From Arthrobacter yangruifuii (GTDB lineage: Bacteria; Actinomycetota; Actinomycetes; Actinomycetales; Micrococcaceae): a stretch of DNA of 64,000 nt. The stretch is taken from assembly GCF_009192775.1 (NCBI RefSeq), contig NZ_VTFX01000003.1, positions 186,001-250,000 of the forward strand, in the 5' to 3' direction. The first letter of the stretch is position 1; every line of letters begins with the position of its first letter. The translations under genes were made by a program, and so were the position numbers. Under the pieces are notes generated by a model. That model was not told the DNA's origin, did no database searches, and worked only from the letters and a program-made list of their open reading frames with translations. Below, one piece after another: positions 1 to 8,208 of the stretch.

Positions 1-572
1 GCACTCCCGAAGGCACCGTGGTGGACTCGCTGCTCGGCCCGGAAATGCGTTCCACAGGTGAAGTGATGGGCATCGACAAGTACTTCGACACGGCCTTTGC
101 CAAGTCCCAGGCCGCCGCCAACAGTGCCCTGCCCACCGCCGGAAAGGTGTTTGTGTCGGTGGCGAACCGGGACAAGCGCTCCATCATCATGCCGGTGAAG
201 CTGATGAGCGATCTCGGGTTCGAGATCCTCTCCACCGGCGGCACCGCCGAGGTGCTGCGCCGCAACGGCATCGCCGCCACGGTGGTCCGCAAGGTCGCCG
301 AAGGAGCCGGGCCGGACGGGGAAGGAACCGTCGTCGACCTGATTACCGCCGGCGAGATCAACCTGGTGGTCAACACGCCGTCGGGCGGCCAGGCCCGCGG
401 CGACGGCTACGAAATACGGGCCGCGGCGACCTCCATCGGCTGCCCGGTGGTCACCACCGTGTCCGAGTTCGGCGCCGCGGTGCAGGCCATCGAGGCCATG
501 CGGTCCTACGAATGGGACGTGACCTCCCTGCAGGAACACGCAGCCCGGCTGAAGGCCGCCACCGGTGCCTGA
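1..572 (+). CDS. carB: Carbamoyl-phosphate synthase large subunit, C-terminal part (5' truncated by window)
   Basis: This is the 3' end of the large subunit of carbamoyl-phosphate synthase, which makes carbamoyl phosphate from bicarbonate, ammonia and two ATP for pyrimidine and arginine synthesis. The reading frame is open from base 3, so the start lies outside the window. About 190 residues are visible. They include the conserved RSTGEVMG segment of the second ATP-grasp half, followed by the C-terminal MGS-like allosteric domain (STGGTAEVLRR, VVNTPSGG, the region that binds UMP or ornithine in homologues). The stop overlaps the pyrF start by 8 bases, so the two are co-transcribed in a pyr operon. 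The identification is firm. Confidence 0.96.
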   Translation, partial: TPEGTVVDSLLGPEMRSTGEVMGIDKYFDTAFAKSQAAANSALPTAGKVFVSVANRDKRSIIMPVKLMSDLGFEILSTGGTAEVLRRNGIAATVVRKVAEGAGPDGEGTVVDLITAGEINLVVNTPSGGQARGDGYEIRAAATSIGCPVVTTVSEFGAAVQAIEAMRSYEWDVTSLQEHAARLKAATGA

Positions 573-1431
573 ATCCCGTCAGCCGGAACGTCCCGGTTTC
601 GGGACCCGCCTGGCCGCGGCGATGGACCGCCGCGGCCAGCTGTGCGTCGGCATCGATCCGCACCCGGCCCTGCTGGCGCAGTGGGGGCTTAACGACGACG
701 CCGCCGGGCTGGAGCGGTTCTCCCTCACCGTCCTGGAGGCGGCGGGGGAGCAGGCCGCAGCGCTGAAGCCGCAGGTGGCCCTGTATGAGCGGCACGGCTC
801 CGCCGGGATGGCAGTGCTGGAACGCCTGCTGGCCGCCTGTGCGGAGGCCGGTGTCCTGAGCATTGCCGATGCCAAGCGCGGGGACATCGGTTCCACCATG
901 GCCGCCTATGCCGACGCCTGGCTGCGGAACGGCTCGCCTTTGGCGGCCGATGCGGTGACGCTGAGTCCCTATCTCGGGTTCGAGTCCCTGCGACCTGCCC
1001 TGGACCTGGCCCGGGACACCGGGCGGGGAGTGTTTGTCCTGGCACTGACGTCGAACCCTGAAGGTGCGTCGGTGCAGCATGCCGGCGGTCCGGCCGGACG
1101 TTCCGTGGCGGCCCGGATTGTGGATGCCGCGGCGGCCGAGAATGCCGGTGCGGGGGACAGGCTGGGGTCCGTGGGGTTGGTGGTCGGCGCCACCGTAGGC
1201 ACCGCACTCACTGACCTGGAAATCGGCCTGGCAGCTTCCCGGGCACCGCTGCTGGCTCCCGGCCTGGGGGCACAGGGAGCCACGGCCGCCGATCTGCGGA
1301 AAACCTTCGCCGCTGCCTATCCCCAGGTCCTGGCCACCTCCAGCCGCGGGATCCTCCGGGCCGGGCCGGATCCGCGGTCCCTGCGGGAGGCTGCGGCCCG
1401 GGCGTCGGGGGAGCTGGCAGCCGAACGGTAG
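565..1431 (+). CDS. pyrF: Orotidine 5'-phosphate decarboxylase, type 2
   Basis: PyrF decarboxylates OMP to UMP, the last step of de novo UMP synthesis. The 288-residue protein has the longer layout of the type 2 family found in Actinobacteria and Myxococcus. The catalytic signature DAKRGDIGSTM (Asp-Lys-x-x-Asp) is at about residue 99, and a phosphate-binding region with LAPGLGAQGA follows near residue 227. The GTG start overlaps the end of carB by 8 bases, which argues for translational coupling. The product and its partner in the same pathway agree with each other. No anomaly was seen. Confidence 0.95.
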   Translation: MPESRQPERPGFGTRLAAAMDRRGQLCVGIDPHPALLAQWGLNDDAAGLERFSLTVLEAAGEQAAALKPQVALYERHGSAGMAVLERLLAACAEAGVLSIADAKRGDIGSTMAAYADAWLRNGSPLAADAVTLSPYLGFESLRPALDLARDTGRGVFVLALTSNPEGASVQHAGGPAGRSVAARIVDAAAAENAGAGDRLGSVGLVVGATVGTALTDLEIGLAASRAPLLAPGLGAQGATAADLRKTFAAAYPQVLATSSRGILRAGPDPRSLREAAARASGELAAER

Positions 1432-1534
1432 CTGCGGAACGGGGTCCGCATTGCAATTCCGCTTCCATTGCGGATAGGTTCGGATCTACCAGCAGAGCCG
1501 CTGACCGCGGTCCGTCGTCGTCCGGGAGTCCGTT

Positions 1535-1852
1535 TTGAACCTCAAGCCCCTGACCGAAGCCGAGCGTACGCGGGCCCGCGAAAAAGCGACTGCCGCCCGG
1601 GCGTCCCGTGCAGAGGTGAAGTCACGAATCAAGTCCGGCGATCTCACCATTGAAGAGGTCATCCTGTCCCGTTCAGGGGAGGAAGCCATAGGCCGGCTGA
1701 AGGTCATGGACCTGCTCCGTGCCCTGCCTGGTGTCGGGGAGCGCCGCGCAGCTGGAATAATGGCTACCGTAGGCATTGCGCCCACCCGCCGTGTCCGGGG
1801 GCTGGGCGTCCATCAGCGCAAGGCGCTGATTGAACTGCTGGACGGCCATTGA
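1535..1852 (+). CDS. mihF: Actinobacterial integration host factor (mIHF)
   Basis: This 105-residue basic protein matches the mycobacterial/streptomycete integration host factor, a nucleoid-associated protein that bends DNA and is unrelated in sequence to E. coli IHF. A charged N-terminal helix (EAERTRAREKATAARASRAE) precedes a helix-two-turn-helix/HhH-like region with LPGVGERRAAGIM, which contacts the DNA backbone in homologues. The start is TTG, supported by GGGAG at 1524-1528 six bases upstream. It sits between pyrF and gmk, the usual place for this gene in Actinobacteria. The length equals the family norm. Confidence 0.93.
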   Translation: MNLKPLTEAERTRAREKATAARASRAEVKSRIKSGDLTIEEVILSRSGEEAIGRLKVMDLLRALPGVGERRAAGIMATVGIAPTRRVRGLGVHQRKALIELLDGH

Positions 1853-1888
1853 AGGCAACGAAGTCAATAACGAGTGAATGAGGTTTAC

Positions 1889-2458
1889 GTGTCGCAACCG
1901 CGGCTGACAGTTCTCGCAGGTCCAACCGCAGTTGGAAAAGGCACTGTATCCACCTATATCCGGGACAACTATCCCGAGGTCTGGCTTTCCGTATCCGCCA
2001 CCACCCGTCCTCCCCGCCCGGGTGAAGAAGACGGCGTGCACTACTTCTTCGTCAGCGCTGAAGAGTTCGATGCCATGGTCGAACAGGACCAGATGCTGGA
2101 GTGGGCAGTAGTCCACGGCCGCAACCGGTACGGCACACTGCGCCGCACCGTGGAAGCAGCCATGGCCGAGGGGCGCAGCGTCCTGCTGGAGATCGATCTG
2201 CAGGGCGCGCGGCAGGTCAAGAAGTCCATGCCGGAGGCCAATTTCGTGTTCCTGGCCCCGCCTACGTGGGAGGAAATGGTCCGCCGTCTGGTCGGGCGCG
2301 GCACCGAAACACCCGAAGAGCAGCAGCAACGGCTGGAAACCGCTAAACTGGAACTTGCTGCCGAGTCCGAGTTCGATCACACCGTCATTAATGATGACGT
2401 CCAGCGGGCTGCAGCTGAGCTTGTATCACTCATGGGAATCAGTCCGCGCACGCGCTGA
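1889..2458 (+). CDS. gmk: Guanylate kinase
   Basis: Guanylate kinase phosphorylates GMP to GDP with ATP. The protein (189 residues) opens with a P-loop variant, [10 protein letters not shown], where Ala-Val replaces the more common Ser-Gly. The GMP-binding stretch [18 protein letters not shown] and the lid region follow. An in-frame GTG at 1874 would add five residues, but GTG at 1889 is preferred because TGAGG (1879-1883) lies five bases before it and the protein then begins [11 protein letters not shown], as in relatives. It lies between mihF and rpoZ, a conserved actinobacterial arrangement. Confidence 0.95.
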   Translation: MSQPRLTVLAGPTAVGKGTVSTYIRDNYPEVWLSVSATTRPPRPGEEDGVHYFFVSAEEFDAMVEQDQMLEWAVVHGRNRYGTLRRTVEAAMAEGRSVLLEIDLQGARQVKKSMPEANFVFLAPPTWEEMVRRLVGRGTETPEEQQQRLETAKLELAAESEFDHTVINDDVQRAAAELVSLMGISPRTR

Positions 2459-2496
2459 CAAACCGCGAATCCCGTTCAAGAATTTTGGAGAACCCT

Positions 2497-2748
2497 GTGT
2501 CTGAAGGCATCATCAACCCGCCGATCGACGACCTGCTCGAAGCAGCAGATTCCAAGTACGCGCTGGTCATCTACGGTGCCAAGCGCGCCCGCCAGATCAA
2601 CGCCTACTACTCCCAGCTGCACGAGGGCCTGTTCGAGTACGTCGGCCCGCTGGTGGAAACCAAGCTGAACGAAAAGCCGCTGTCCATCGCCCTGCGCGAA
2701 ATCAATGACGGCATGCTCGTGGTGCGCCCGAACGAGACCGCCGAATAA
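2497..2748 (+). CDS. rpoZ: DNA-directed RNA polymerase omega subunit
   Basis: Omega is the small assembly and stability subunit of RNA polymerase; it wraps the C-terminus of beta prime. The 83-residue protein has the family core: [20 protein letters not shown], then [10 protein letters not shown], then a short actinobacterial tail ending NETAE. An upstream in-frame TTG at 2485 would add four residues, but GTG at 2497 has GGAG at 2487-2490 at ideal spacing, so I chose it. It lies directly downstream of gmk and upstream of coaBC, as in many Actinobacteria. Confidence 0.94.
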   Translation: MSEGIINPPIDDLLEAADSKYALVIYGAKRARQINAYYSQLHEGLFEYVGPLVETKLNEKPLSIALREINDGMLVVRPNETAE

Positions 2749-2777
2749 GCAGCAAGGCATAACGGGGGAGCGGCAGC

Positions 2778-4022
2778 GTGCGCATAGTTCTGGGCGTCGG
2801 CGGCGGCATTGCCGCCTACAAGGCTGCGTCGCTGCTGCGGCTCTTCACGGAGGCCGGGCACAACGTCACCGTTGTGCCCACGGAATCCTCGAAGCAGTTT
2901 GTCGGGCCTGCCACCTGGGAGGCTCTCTCCGGCAACCCCGTCTCCTCCTCAGTCTTTGACGAGGTGGAGAAGGTCAATCACGTGCGGCTGGGCCACGACG
3001 CGGATCTGATCGTGGTGGCCCCTGCCACTGCCGACCTTTTGGCCCGGGCAGCTTCGGGTCAGGCCAACGACCTGCTGACCAACACGCTGCTCATGGCCCG
3101 TGGCCCGGTGGTGTTTGCACCGGCCATGCACACGGAAATGTGGGCCCATCCCGCCACGGTCGCCAACGTTGCCACGCTGCGCAGCCGCGGCGCCGTTGTC
3201 ATTGAACCCGCCGTAGGCCGGCTCACCGGCAAGGATACCGGCCCCGGCAGGCTGCCGGACCCGGAAACCATTTTCACCGCCGCGCTGGACGCCGTTGACT
3301 CAGCCGGACCCGCAGGCCCGGGCGCGCTGGCCGGCACCACGGTCACCATTACCGCCGGCGGCACCCGTGAGCCGCTGGATCCGGTGCGGTTCCTCGGCAA
3401 CCGCTCTTCCGGCAAACAGGGAACGGCCCTGGCCGCGGCTGCCTTGGCCGCCGGCGCCCGGGTACGGCTCATTGCGGCGCACATGGACGTTCCGGCACCG
3501 GAGGGTGTGGAACTGATCCGCGTCGAAACAGCCCTGGAACTTCGAGCCGCCGTGCATCGGGCCGCGGCGGACTCCGACGTCGTCATCATGGCCGCCGCCG
3601 TGGCGGACTTCCGTCCCGCCCAGGTGGTGGAGACCAAAATCAAGAAGCGCGACGACGAAGCGGATCCCGTCATCACGCTGGTCCGCAACCCGGACATCCT
3701 GCAGGAACTCGTCCGCGCCCGGGACGAGGCAGGCACCGGCACTCCAACGCTCATTGTCGGCTTCGCCGCCGAAACCGGTGATGACACCTCCGACGTACTC
3801 GAGTACGGCCGCAGCAAGCTGGCCCGTAAAGGCTGCGACCTGCTGGTCCTGAACCGCGTCGGCAGGTCTTTGGTCTTCGGCCAGGACGAAACCGAGGTGA
3901 GGATTCTCTCACCTGACGATTCCCCCGAGGCCGCGCTCGAAAGCGCCGCAGGCACCAAAGCCGAGGTCTCGGCACGCATCCTCGCGCGGATTACCGCCGA
4001 ACTCGCTGCCCGCCGCTCCTGA
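2778..4022 (+). CDS. coaBC: Bifunctional phosphopantothenoylcysteine decarboxylase / phosphopantothenate-cysteine ligase
   Basis: This bifunctional enzyme carries out two steps of coenzyme A synthesis: cysteine ligation to 4'-phosphopantothenate and decarboxylation to 4'-phosphopantetheine. The N-terminal CoaC flavoprotein domain (about residues 1-175) has GGIAAYKA, the catalytic-His region NHVRLGHDADL, and the substrate-clamp region ASGQANDLLTNTLL. The C-terminal CoaB domain starts at about residue 185, with GGTREPLDPVRFLGNRSSGK and the KIKK lysine motif needed for CTP-dependent ligation. The length of 414 is typical. The GTG start has a GGGGGAG ribosome site at 2764-2770. The gene is likely in one operon with gmk-rpoZ. 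Confidence 0.95.
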   Translation: MRIVLGVGGGIAAYKAASLLRLFTEAGHNVTVVPTESSKQFVGPATWEALSGNPVSSSVFDEVEKVNHVRLGHDADLIVVAPATADLLARAASGQANDLLTNTLLMARGPVVFAPAMHTEMWAHPATVANVATLRSRGAVVIEPAVGRLTGKDTGPGRLPDPETIFTAALDAVDSAGPAGPGALAGTTVTITAGGTREPLDPVRFLGNRSSGKQGTALAAAALAAGARVRLIAAHMDVPAPEGVELIRVETALELRAAVHRAAADSDVVIMAAAVADFRPAQVVETKIKKRDDEADPVITLVRNPDILQELVRARDEAGTGTPTLIVGFAAETGDDTSDVLEYGRSKLARKGCDLLVLNRVGRSLVFGQDETEVRILSPDDSPEAALESAAGTKAEVSARILARITAELAARRS

Positions 4023-4079
4023 CGCGGCCCACACGGTGCCCGTGCAGGATGGTGGGTGCGGCCCGGTAGAGTAAACCCC

Positions 4080-5303
4080 GTGACTTCTACTTCTTCCCCC
4101 TCTAAGCCGCAGTCGAACCTGCGCCTTTTCACATCGGAATCCGTCACTGAGGGACACCCGGACAAGATCTGCGACCAGATCAGTGACGCTATCCTCGACG
4201 GCCTGCTCAAGGTTGACCCCGAGTCCCGGGTAGCCGTTGAAACCCTGGTGACCACAGGCCTCGTGCATGTAGCCGGTGAAGTGACCACCGAGGGCTACGT
4301 GGAAATTCCGCAGCTGGTCCGCGACACCATCCTCGACATCGGCTACGACTCCTCGGCCAACGGCTTCGACGGTGCCCGCTGCGGTGTGTCCGTCTCCATC
4401 GGCCAACAGTCCCCGGAAATCGCTTCCGGCGTGTTCAACTCCCTGGAAAACCGGACCGGGAAGGTCGTGGATCCCTACGACGCCCAGGGTGCGGGGGATC
4501 AGGGCATTATGTTCGGCTATGCCAGCGATGAAACCTCGGTGCTGATGCCCACGCCCATCTGGCTGGCACACCGCCTCTCCGAACGCCTCACCACGGTCCG
4601 CAAGGACGGCACCCTGCCGTACCTGCGTCCGGACGGCAAAACGCAGGTCACCATCGGCTACGACGGCGACCGCCCCGTGTCCGTTGACTCCGTGGTCGTC
4701 TCCACGCAGCACGCCGCCGAGCTGGACCTGGAGCAGCTGCGCGCCGACATGGTCCAGTACGTGGTCAACCCGGTCCTGGCCGGCACCGACCTGGACGTCT
4801 CCGCCGTCGAACACATCATCAACCCGGGCGGCCCGTTCGTTATCGGCGGTCCCGTGGGGGACGCCGGCCTCACCGGCCGCAAGATCATCGTTGACACCTA
4901 TGGCGGATTCGCCCGCCACGGCGGCGGTGCCTTCAGCGGCAAGGATCCGAGCAAGGTGGACCGTTCCGCGGCCTACGCCATGCGCTGGGTGGCGAAGAAC
5001 GTCGTAGCCGCCGGCCTGGCGCGGCGCGCCGAAATCCAGATCGCCTATGCCATCGGCATGGCCCGCCCGGTGGGCATCTACGTTGAAACCTTCGGCACCG
5101 AGACGGTAGATCCGGCACGGATTGCCACGGCCATCCAGGAAGTGTTCGACCTGCGTCCGCTGGGTATCATCAACGGCCTGGACCTCAAGCGCCCCATCTA
5201 CCAGCGCACTGCCGCCCACGGCCACTTCGGCCGCGAGGACGAAGGCTTCACCTGGGAGCGCAAGGACAAGGTCGAGGACCTCCGCAGCTACTTCAACGTG
5301 TAG
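4080..5303 (+). CDS. metK: S-adenosylmethionine synthetase
   Basis: MetK makes S-adenosylmethionine from methionine and ATP. The 407-residue protein carries the family signatures: [17 protein letters not shown] near the N-terminus, [12 protein letters not shown] (ATP/Met site) near residue 140, and the phosphate-binding [16 protein letters not shown] near residue 280. The frame stays open upstream to 4056, but GTG at 4080 gives the usual length and is preferred. The gap to coaBC is only 57 bases, too short for a SAM riboswitch, so the gene is probably read through from coaBC. The coaBC-metK-priA order is common in Actinobacteria. Confidence 0.95.
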   Translation: MTSTSSPSKPQSNLRLFTSESVTEGHPDKICDQISDAILDGLLKVDPESRVAVETLVTTGLVHVAGEVTTEGYVEIPQLVRDTILDIGYDSSANGFDGARCGVSVSIGQQSPEIASGVFNSLENRTGKVVDPYDAQGAGDQGIMFGYASDETSVLMPTPIWLAHRLSERLTTVRKDGTLPYLRPDGKTQVTIGYDGDRPVSVDSVVVSTQHAAELDLEQLRADMVQYVVNPVLAGTDLDVSAVEHIINPGGPFVIGGPVGDAGLTGRKIIVDTYGGFARHGGGAFSGKDPSKVDRSAAYAMRWVAKNVVAAGLARRAEIQIAYAIGMARPVGIYVETFGTETVDPARIATAIQEVFDLRPLGIINGLDLKRPIYQRTAAHGHFGREDEGFTWERKDKVEDLRSYFNV

Positions 5304-5312
5304 CCGCAGGCC

Positions 5313-7487
5313 ATGGGGGAACATTCCGGAGAGGCCGTGCAGCTGTCCCTGCTGCACGGCTTCACGCCGTCGGCCAAACCGGCGGGCAAGGCACAGCCGG
5401 CGTCTTCCCTGCCGATAGCCCGTGTGCTCCTGGATTCCCCGTTGCCGCATCTGGACCGGCCCTTCGATTATCTGGTTCCCCGGGATCTGGAGGCCGACGC
5501 CGTTGCGGGCGCCCGGGTTAGGGTCCGGTTCGGGGGCCAGGAACTTCCCGGATTCATCACCGAACGGGTGGCCGAAGCGGAGACCGCCGCACGCCTGATG
5601 CCGCTGGGCAAGGTGATTTCCCCGCAGCCGGTTCTTTCGCCCCGGATCCTGCGTCTGGCCGAAGCGGTGGCGGCCCGTTATGCGGGCACGGTGCATGACG
5701 TTCTGCGGGTGGCCATTCCCCCGCGTGCGGCCCGTGTGGACAAGGAATTTACTCCGGAGGCTCGGACTGCTGCAGCTGCCGGTCCGGGTCTGCCCGGCTC
5801 CGAGGTGGCCGGGGATACTGTCCCTGGCCCCGCACTGCCCGGACCCGAAGGTGCCGGAGCCAATCCGCTGGCACGTTATCCGCACGGTCCCCGTTTCCTC
5901 ACCCACCTTGCCGCCGGGCACAGCCCCCGCGCGGTTCTGTCTTCGCTCGGTGGGTACGGGCCGCAGGACTGGCCGGCCGAAATTGCCGAAGCTGTCCGCT
6001 CCACATTGATTTCCGGCCGCGGCGCCGTCGTCGTTGTTCCCGATAACAAAGACCTGGCCCGGCTGCAGTCGGCGCTGACCTCCCGGATCGGAGCCGATGC
6101 CTTTGTCCGGTTGACCGCAGAGGACGGCCCCACTCCGCGTTACCGCAGTTTTCTGCAGCTGCTCCACGGTGACGTGCGCGTGGCTATCGGGACACGCTCG
6201 GCCGCGTATGCACCCGTGCAGGATCTGGGCCTCGCGGTCATCTGGGACGATGCCGATGACCTGCATGCCGAACAGCGGGCCCCCTACCAGCATGCCCGGG
6301 ACGTGCTGCTGCTGCGTGCCGAACTGGAGGATGCCGCGCTGCTTCTGGCCTCGCATTCCCGGAGCACGGAGGCGCAGCGGCTGGTGGCCAGCGGCTGGGC
6401 GGCCGGCATTGCCGCGGAACGTTCCACCGTCCGCGCGCACGCCCCGCGGGTGGTCAGCACTACGGATTCCTTCACGATGGAACGCGATCCGCTGGCCGCC
6501 CGTGCCCGGATTCCGCATGCCGCGTGGAAGGCCGCCCAGGACGGACTGACCCGTGGGCCGGTGCTGGTCCAGGTGGCCCGTACCGGTTTTTCGCCGGCCC
6601 TGTCCTGCCAGGACTGCCGCGAACCTGCCCGCTGCCGGAACTGCTCCGGACCGCTCGGGCTGGCGAGCCGCAACGGCATTCCAGCCTGCCGCTGGTGCGG
6701 CCGCCCGGAGCCGATGTGGCACTGCGGCAACTGCGGCGGAACCCATCTGCGCGGGTCCACGGCAGGTGCGGGCCGCACCGCGGAAGAGCTGGGACGGGCC
6801 TTCCCGTCCACCACGGTGATTTCCTCTGCCGGCGACCACATCAGGACCGAGGTCCCGGATGCTCCGGCGCTGGTGGTTGCCACTCCCGGCGCCGAACCCG
6901 TGGCGGCCGGCGGCTACGCTGCGGCCATCCTGCTCGACGGCAACGCGATGCTGTCACGTGAATCGCTGCGGGCAGGGGAGGACACCCTCCGCCGCTGGTT
7001 CACTGCGGCAGCACTGGTGCGCCCTGCTGCCGAAAAGGGACTGGTGGTGGTCACAGCCGACGACTCGTCCACGGTGGGGCATCTGCTGAGGTGGGACCCG
7101 GCGTCGGCAGCGGAACGGGAACTGGAGCTGCGGCGGGAACTGGGGCTGCCGCCCGCCGTCCGGTATGCCGAACTCACCGGTTCCCGTGAGGGGCTGGACG
7201 CCTTTATTACCAGGCTGGGGCTTCCCGAGGGGGTTCGGGCAGTAGGACCTGCCCCGCTTGCGGATCCCTCGGTTGCACCGCCGGGCGCCGGCGGCACCCG
7301 CCGTGACGGGCCGCCTTCGGAGGGCCAGCTCGGCGGCGCGGGCGGACGTTTCCGGACGCTGCTGTTTTTCCCCTACGCGGCAGCTCCGGGGATTACCGCG
7401 GCGCTGCGCTCCACCAAAGCTGCTGCCTCCGCGCGCCGGACCGGCGATCCCGTCTACATCCGGGTGGACGGAACCGACGTTCTGTAA
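5313..7487 (+). CDS. priA: Primosomal protein N' (PriA), actinobacterial form with degenerate helicase motifs
   Basis: PriA recognises stalled forks and reloads the replisome. The 724-residue protein has the N-terminal 3'-DNA-binding domain (RVLLDSPLPHLDRPFDYLVP at about residues 35-54) and the paired zinc-binding cysteines CQDC, CRNC, CRWC and CGNC around residues 430-475. What is missing is notable. Where a Walker A GxxGSGKT would be expected, around residues 205-230, there is no P-loop, and the DEEH box is replaced by DDADDLH. This matches the known actinobacterial form, which keeps DNA binding but probably lacks helicase activity. The gene ends just before a strong terminator at 7577-7604. 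Confidence 0.9.
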   Translation: MGEHSGEAVQLSLLHGFTPSAKPAGKAQPASSLPIARVLLDSPLPHLDRPFDYLVPRDLEADAVAGARVRVRFGGQELPGFITERVAEAETAARLMPLGKVISPQPVLSPRILRLAEAVAARYAGTVHDVLRVAIPPRAARVDKEFTPEARTAAAAGPGLPGSEVAGDTVPGPALPGPEGAGANPLARYPHGPRFLTHLAAGHSPRAVLSSLGGYGPQDWPAEIAEAVRSTLISGRGAVVVVPDNKDLARLQSALTSRIGADAFVRLTAEDGPTPRYRSFLQLLHGDVRVAIGTRSAAYAPVQDLGLAVIWDDADDLHAEQRAPYQHARDVLLLRAELEDAALLLASHSRSTEAQRLVASGWAAGIAAERSTVRAHAPRVVSTTDSFTMERDPLAARARIPHAAWKAAQDGLTRGPVLVQVARTGFSPALSCQDCREPARCRNCSGPLGLASRNGIPACRWCGRPEPMWHCGNCGGTHLRGSTAGAGRTAEELGRAFPSTTVISSAGDHIRTEVPDAPALVVATPGAEPVAAGGYAAAILLDGNAMLSRESLRAGEDTLRRWFTAAALVRPAAEKGLVVVTADDSSTVGHLLRWDPASAAERELELRRELGLPPAVRYAELTGSREGLDAFITRLGLPEGVRAVGPAPLADPSVAPPGAGGTRRDGPPSEGQLGGAGGRFRTLLFFPYAAAPGITAALRSTKAAASARRTGDPVYIRVDGTDVL

Positions 7488-7576
7488 CCGGTGGACCTCA
7501 AGCAGTTCGACCAGGAGGGCGTAGGCAACGGGCAGGGACAGCTGCAGTCTGCTGCCCACATGACTGCCCACATGAC

Positions 7577-7604
7577 GAAGGGCTCCGGAAATCCGGAGCC
7601 CTTC
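7577..7604. terminator. Bidirectional intrinsic terminator between priA and hsp20
   Basis: A perfect 12-base stem, GAAGGGCTCCGG and its complement, closes a 4-base loop (AAAT). It lies between the convergent priA and hsp20 genes and can serve both. There is no long U-tract on the plus side. Confidence 0.75.
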
Positions 7605-7625
7605 GCTAATGGCGGACGTGTTCAA

Positions 7626-8084
7626 CTAGGCCGAAACGGCTTCCTGCTCACCGTCTTCGGAGGCTTCGCCGACGACAGCCGCATCGTCAGTTGATGTCTG
7701 GACCGCGATCTTCCGAGGCTTTGCCCGTTCAACCACCGGAATGATGACGCTCAGGACACCGTTCTCATACTGTGCGGAGATCTTTTCGGTGTCGATTCCC
7801 TGGCCCAGGTTCAACTGGCGCAGGAAGGAGCCGCTTTCACGTTCGCGGGTCAGCCACTTGACCCCGTCTGCATTCAGCAGCGTGCGCTGGGCCCGGATGG
7901 TCAGCAGCTGGCCGTCAACGTCAATGTCGATGGACCCGGGATCGATCCCGGGGAGGTCTGCTGCGAGGATGTACTGGTCGCCCTGCCGGTAGAGATCCAT
8001 GGGCATGGCGCGCAGTGTTCCTTCGCCGCGCAGTGCCTGAGTCATGCGGTCCAGTTCCTGGAACGGATCAAACTTCATAGCCAT
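7626..8084 (-). CDS. Small heat-shock protein, Hsp20/alpha-crystallin family
   Basis: Hsp20 proteins are ATP-independent holdases that keep unfolding proteins soluble. The 152-residue protein has a short N-terminal arm (FDPFQELDRMTQAL), an alpha-crystallin domain at about residues 28-125 beginning MPMDLYRQGDQYILAADLPG, and the conserved closing motif NGVLSVIIPV. It ends in an acidic tail. The ATG at 8084 follows an AAGGAG site. The upstream region holds a HAIR-type inverted repeat and a CIRCE element over a sigma-70-like promoter (separate entries), so expression is probably controlled by both HspR- and HrcA-type repressors. hrcA itself is in this window at 39863. Confidence 0.95.
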   Translation of the reverse strand: MAMKFDPFQELDRMTQALRGEGTLRAMPMDLYRQGDQYILAADLPGIDPGSIDIDVDGQLLTIRAQRTLLNADGVKWLTRERESGSFLRQLNLGQGIDTEKISAQYENGVLSVIIPVVERAKPRKIAVQTSTDDAAVVGEASEDGEQEAVSA

Positions 8085-8145
8085 GGTGGTACCAACTCCT
8101 TCAACGTGATCGCCCGTCTCCGGGCGGTGCTGAGATTCAGTTCCA

Positions 8146-8170
8146 AAGTTGAGTCGGTGTCACTCAACTT
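8146..8170 (-). promoter_or_regulatory. HAIR-type inverted repeat (probable HspR operator) of hsp20
   Basis: AAGTTGAGT, 7 bases, then ACTCAACTT form a perfect 9-base inverted repeat. The HspR-associated HAIR consensus is CTTGAGT-N7-ACTCAAG; this site matches it at six of seven positions in each arm with the correct spacing. It lies just downstream of the predicted -10 of hsp20. Confidence 0.8.
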
Positions 8171-8178
8171 GCAGAAAG

Positions 8179-8208
8179 AGATTAGCACTCTCATGTGGCG
8201 AGTGCCAA
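8179..8208 (-). promoter_or_regulatory. Predicted sigma-70-type promoter of hsp20
   Basis: On the minus strand TTGGCA (8208-8203) and TAATCT (8184-8179) are 18 bases apart. The -35 box is the distal end of the CIRCE element and the -10 box overlaps its proximal arm, so repressor binding would occlude the polymerase. Confidence 0.55.
8182..8208 (-). promoter_or_regulatory. CIRCE element (HrcA operator) of hsp20
   Basis: TTAGCACTC, 9 bases, then GAGTGCCAA match the CIRCE consensus TTAGCACTC-N9-GAGTGCTAA with a single mismatch (C for T in the right arm). The element ends one base before the stop codon of the neighbouring hydrolase gene. Confidence 0.85.

Noticed and set aside
4023-4079. SAM riboswitch before metK
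   Set aside because: Only 57 bases lie between coaBC and metK and no conserved fold elements are visible.
3909-6839. Open frame of 976 codons on the minus strand opposite coaBC, metK and priA
   Set aside because: Antisense shadow of three certain genes; composition is Gly/Arg/His-rich without motifs.
7491-7694. 67-codon plus-strand frame after priA
   Set aside because: It reads through the priA/hsp20 terminator and into the antisense strand of hsp20; no ribosome site.
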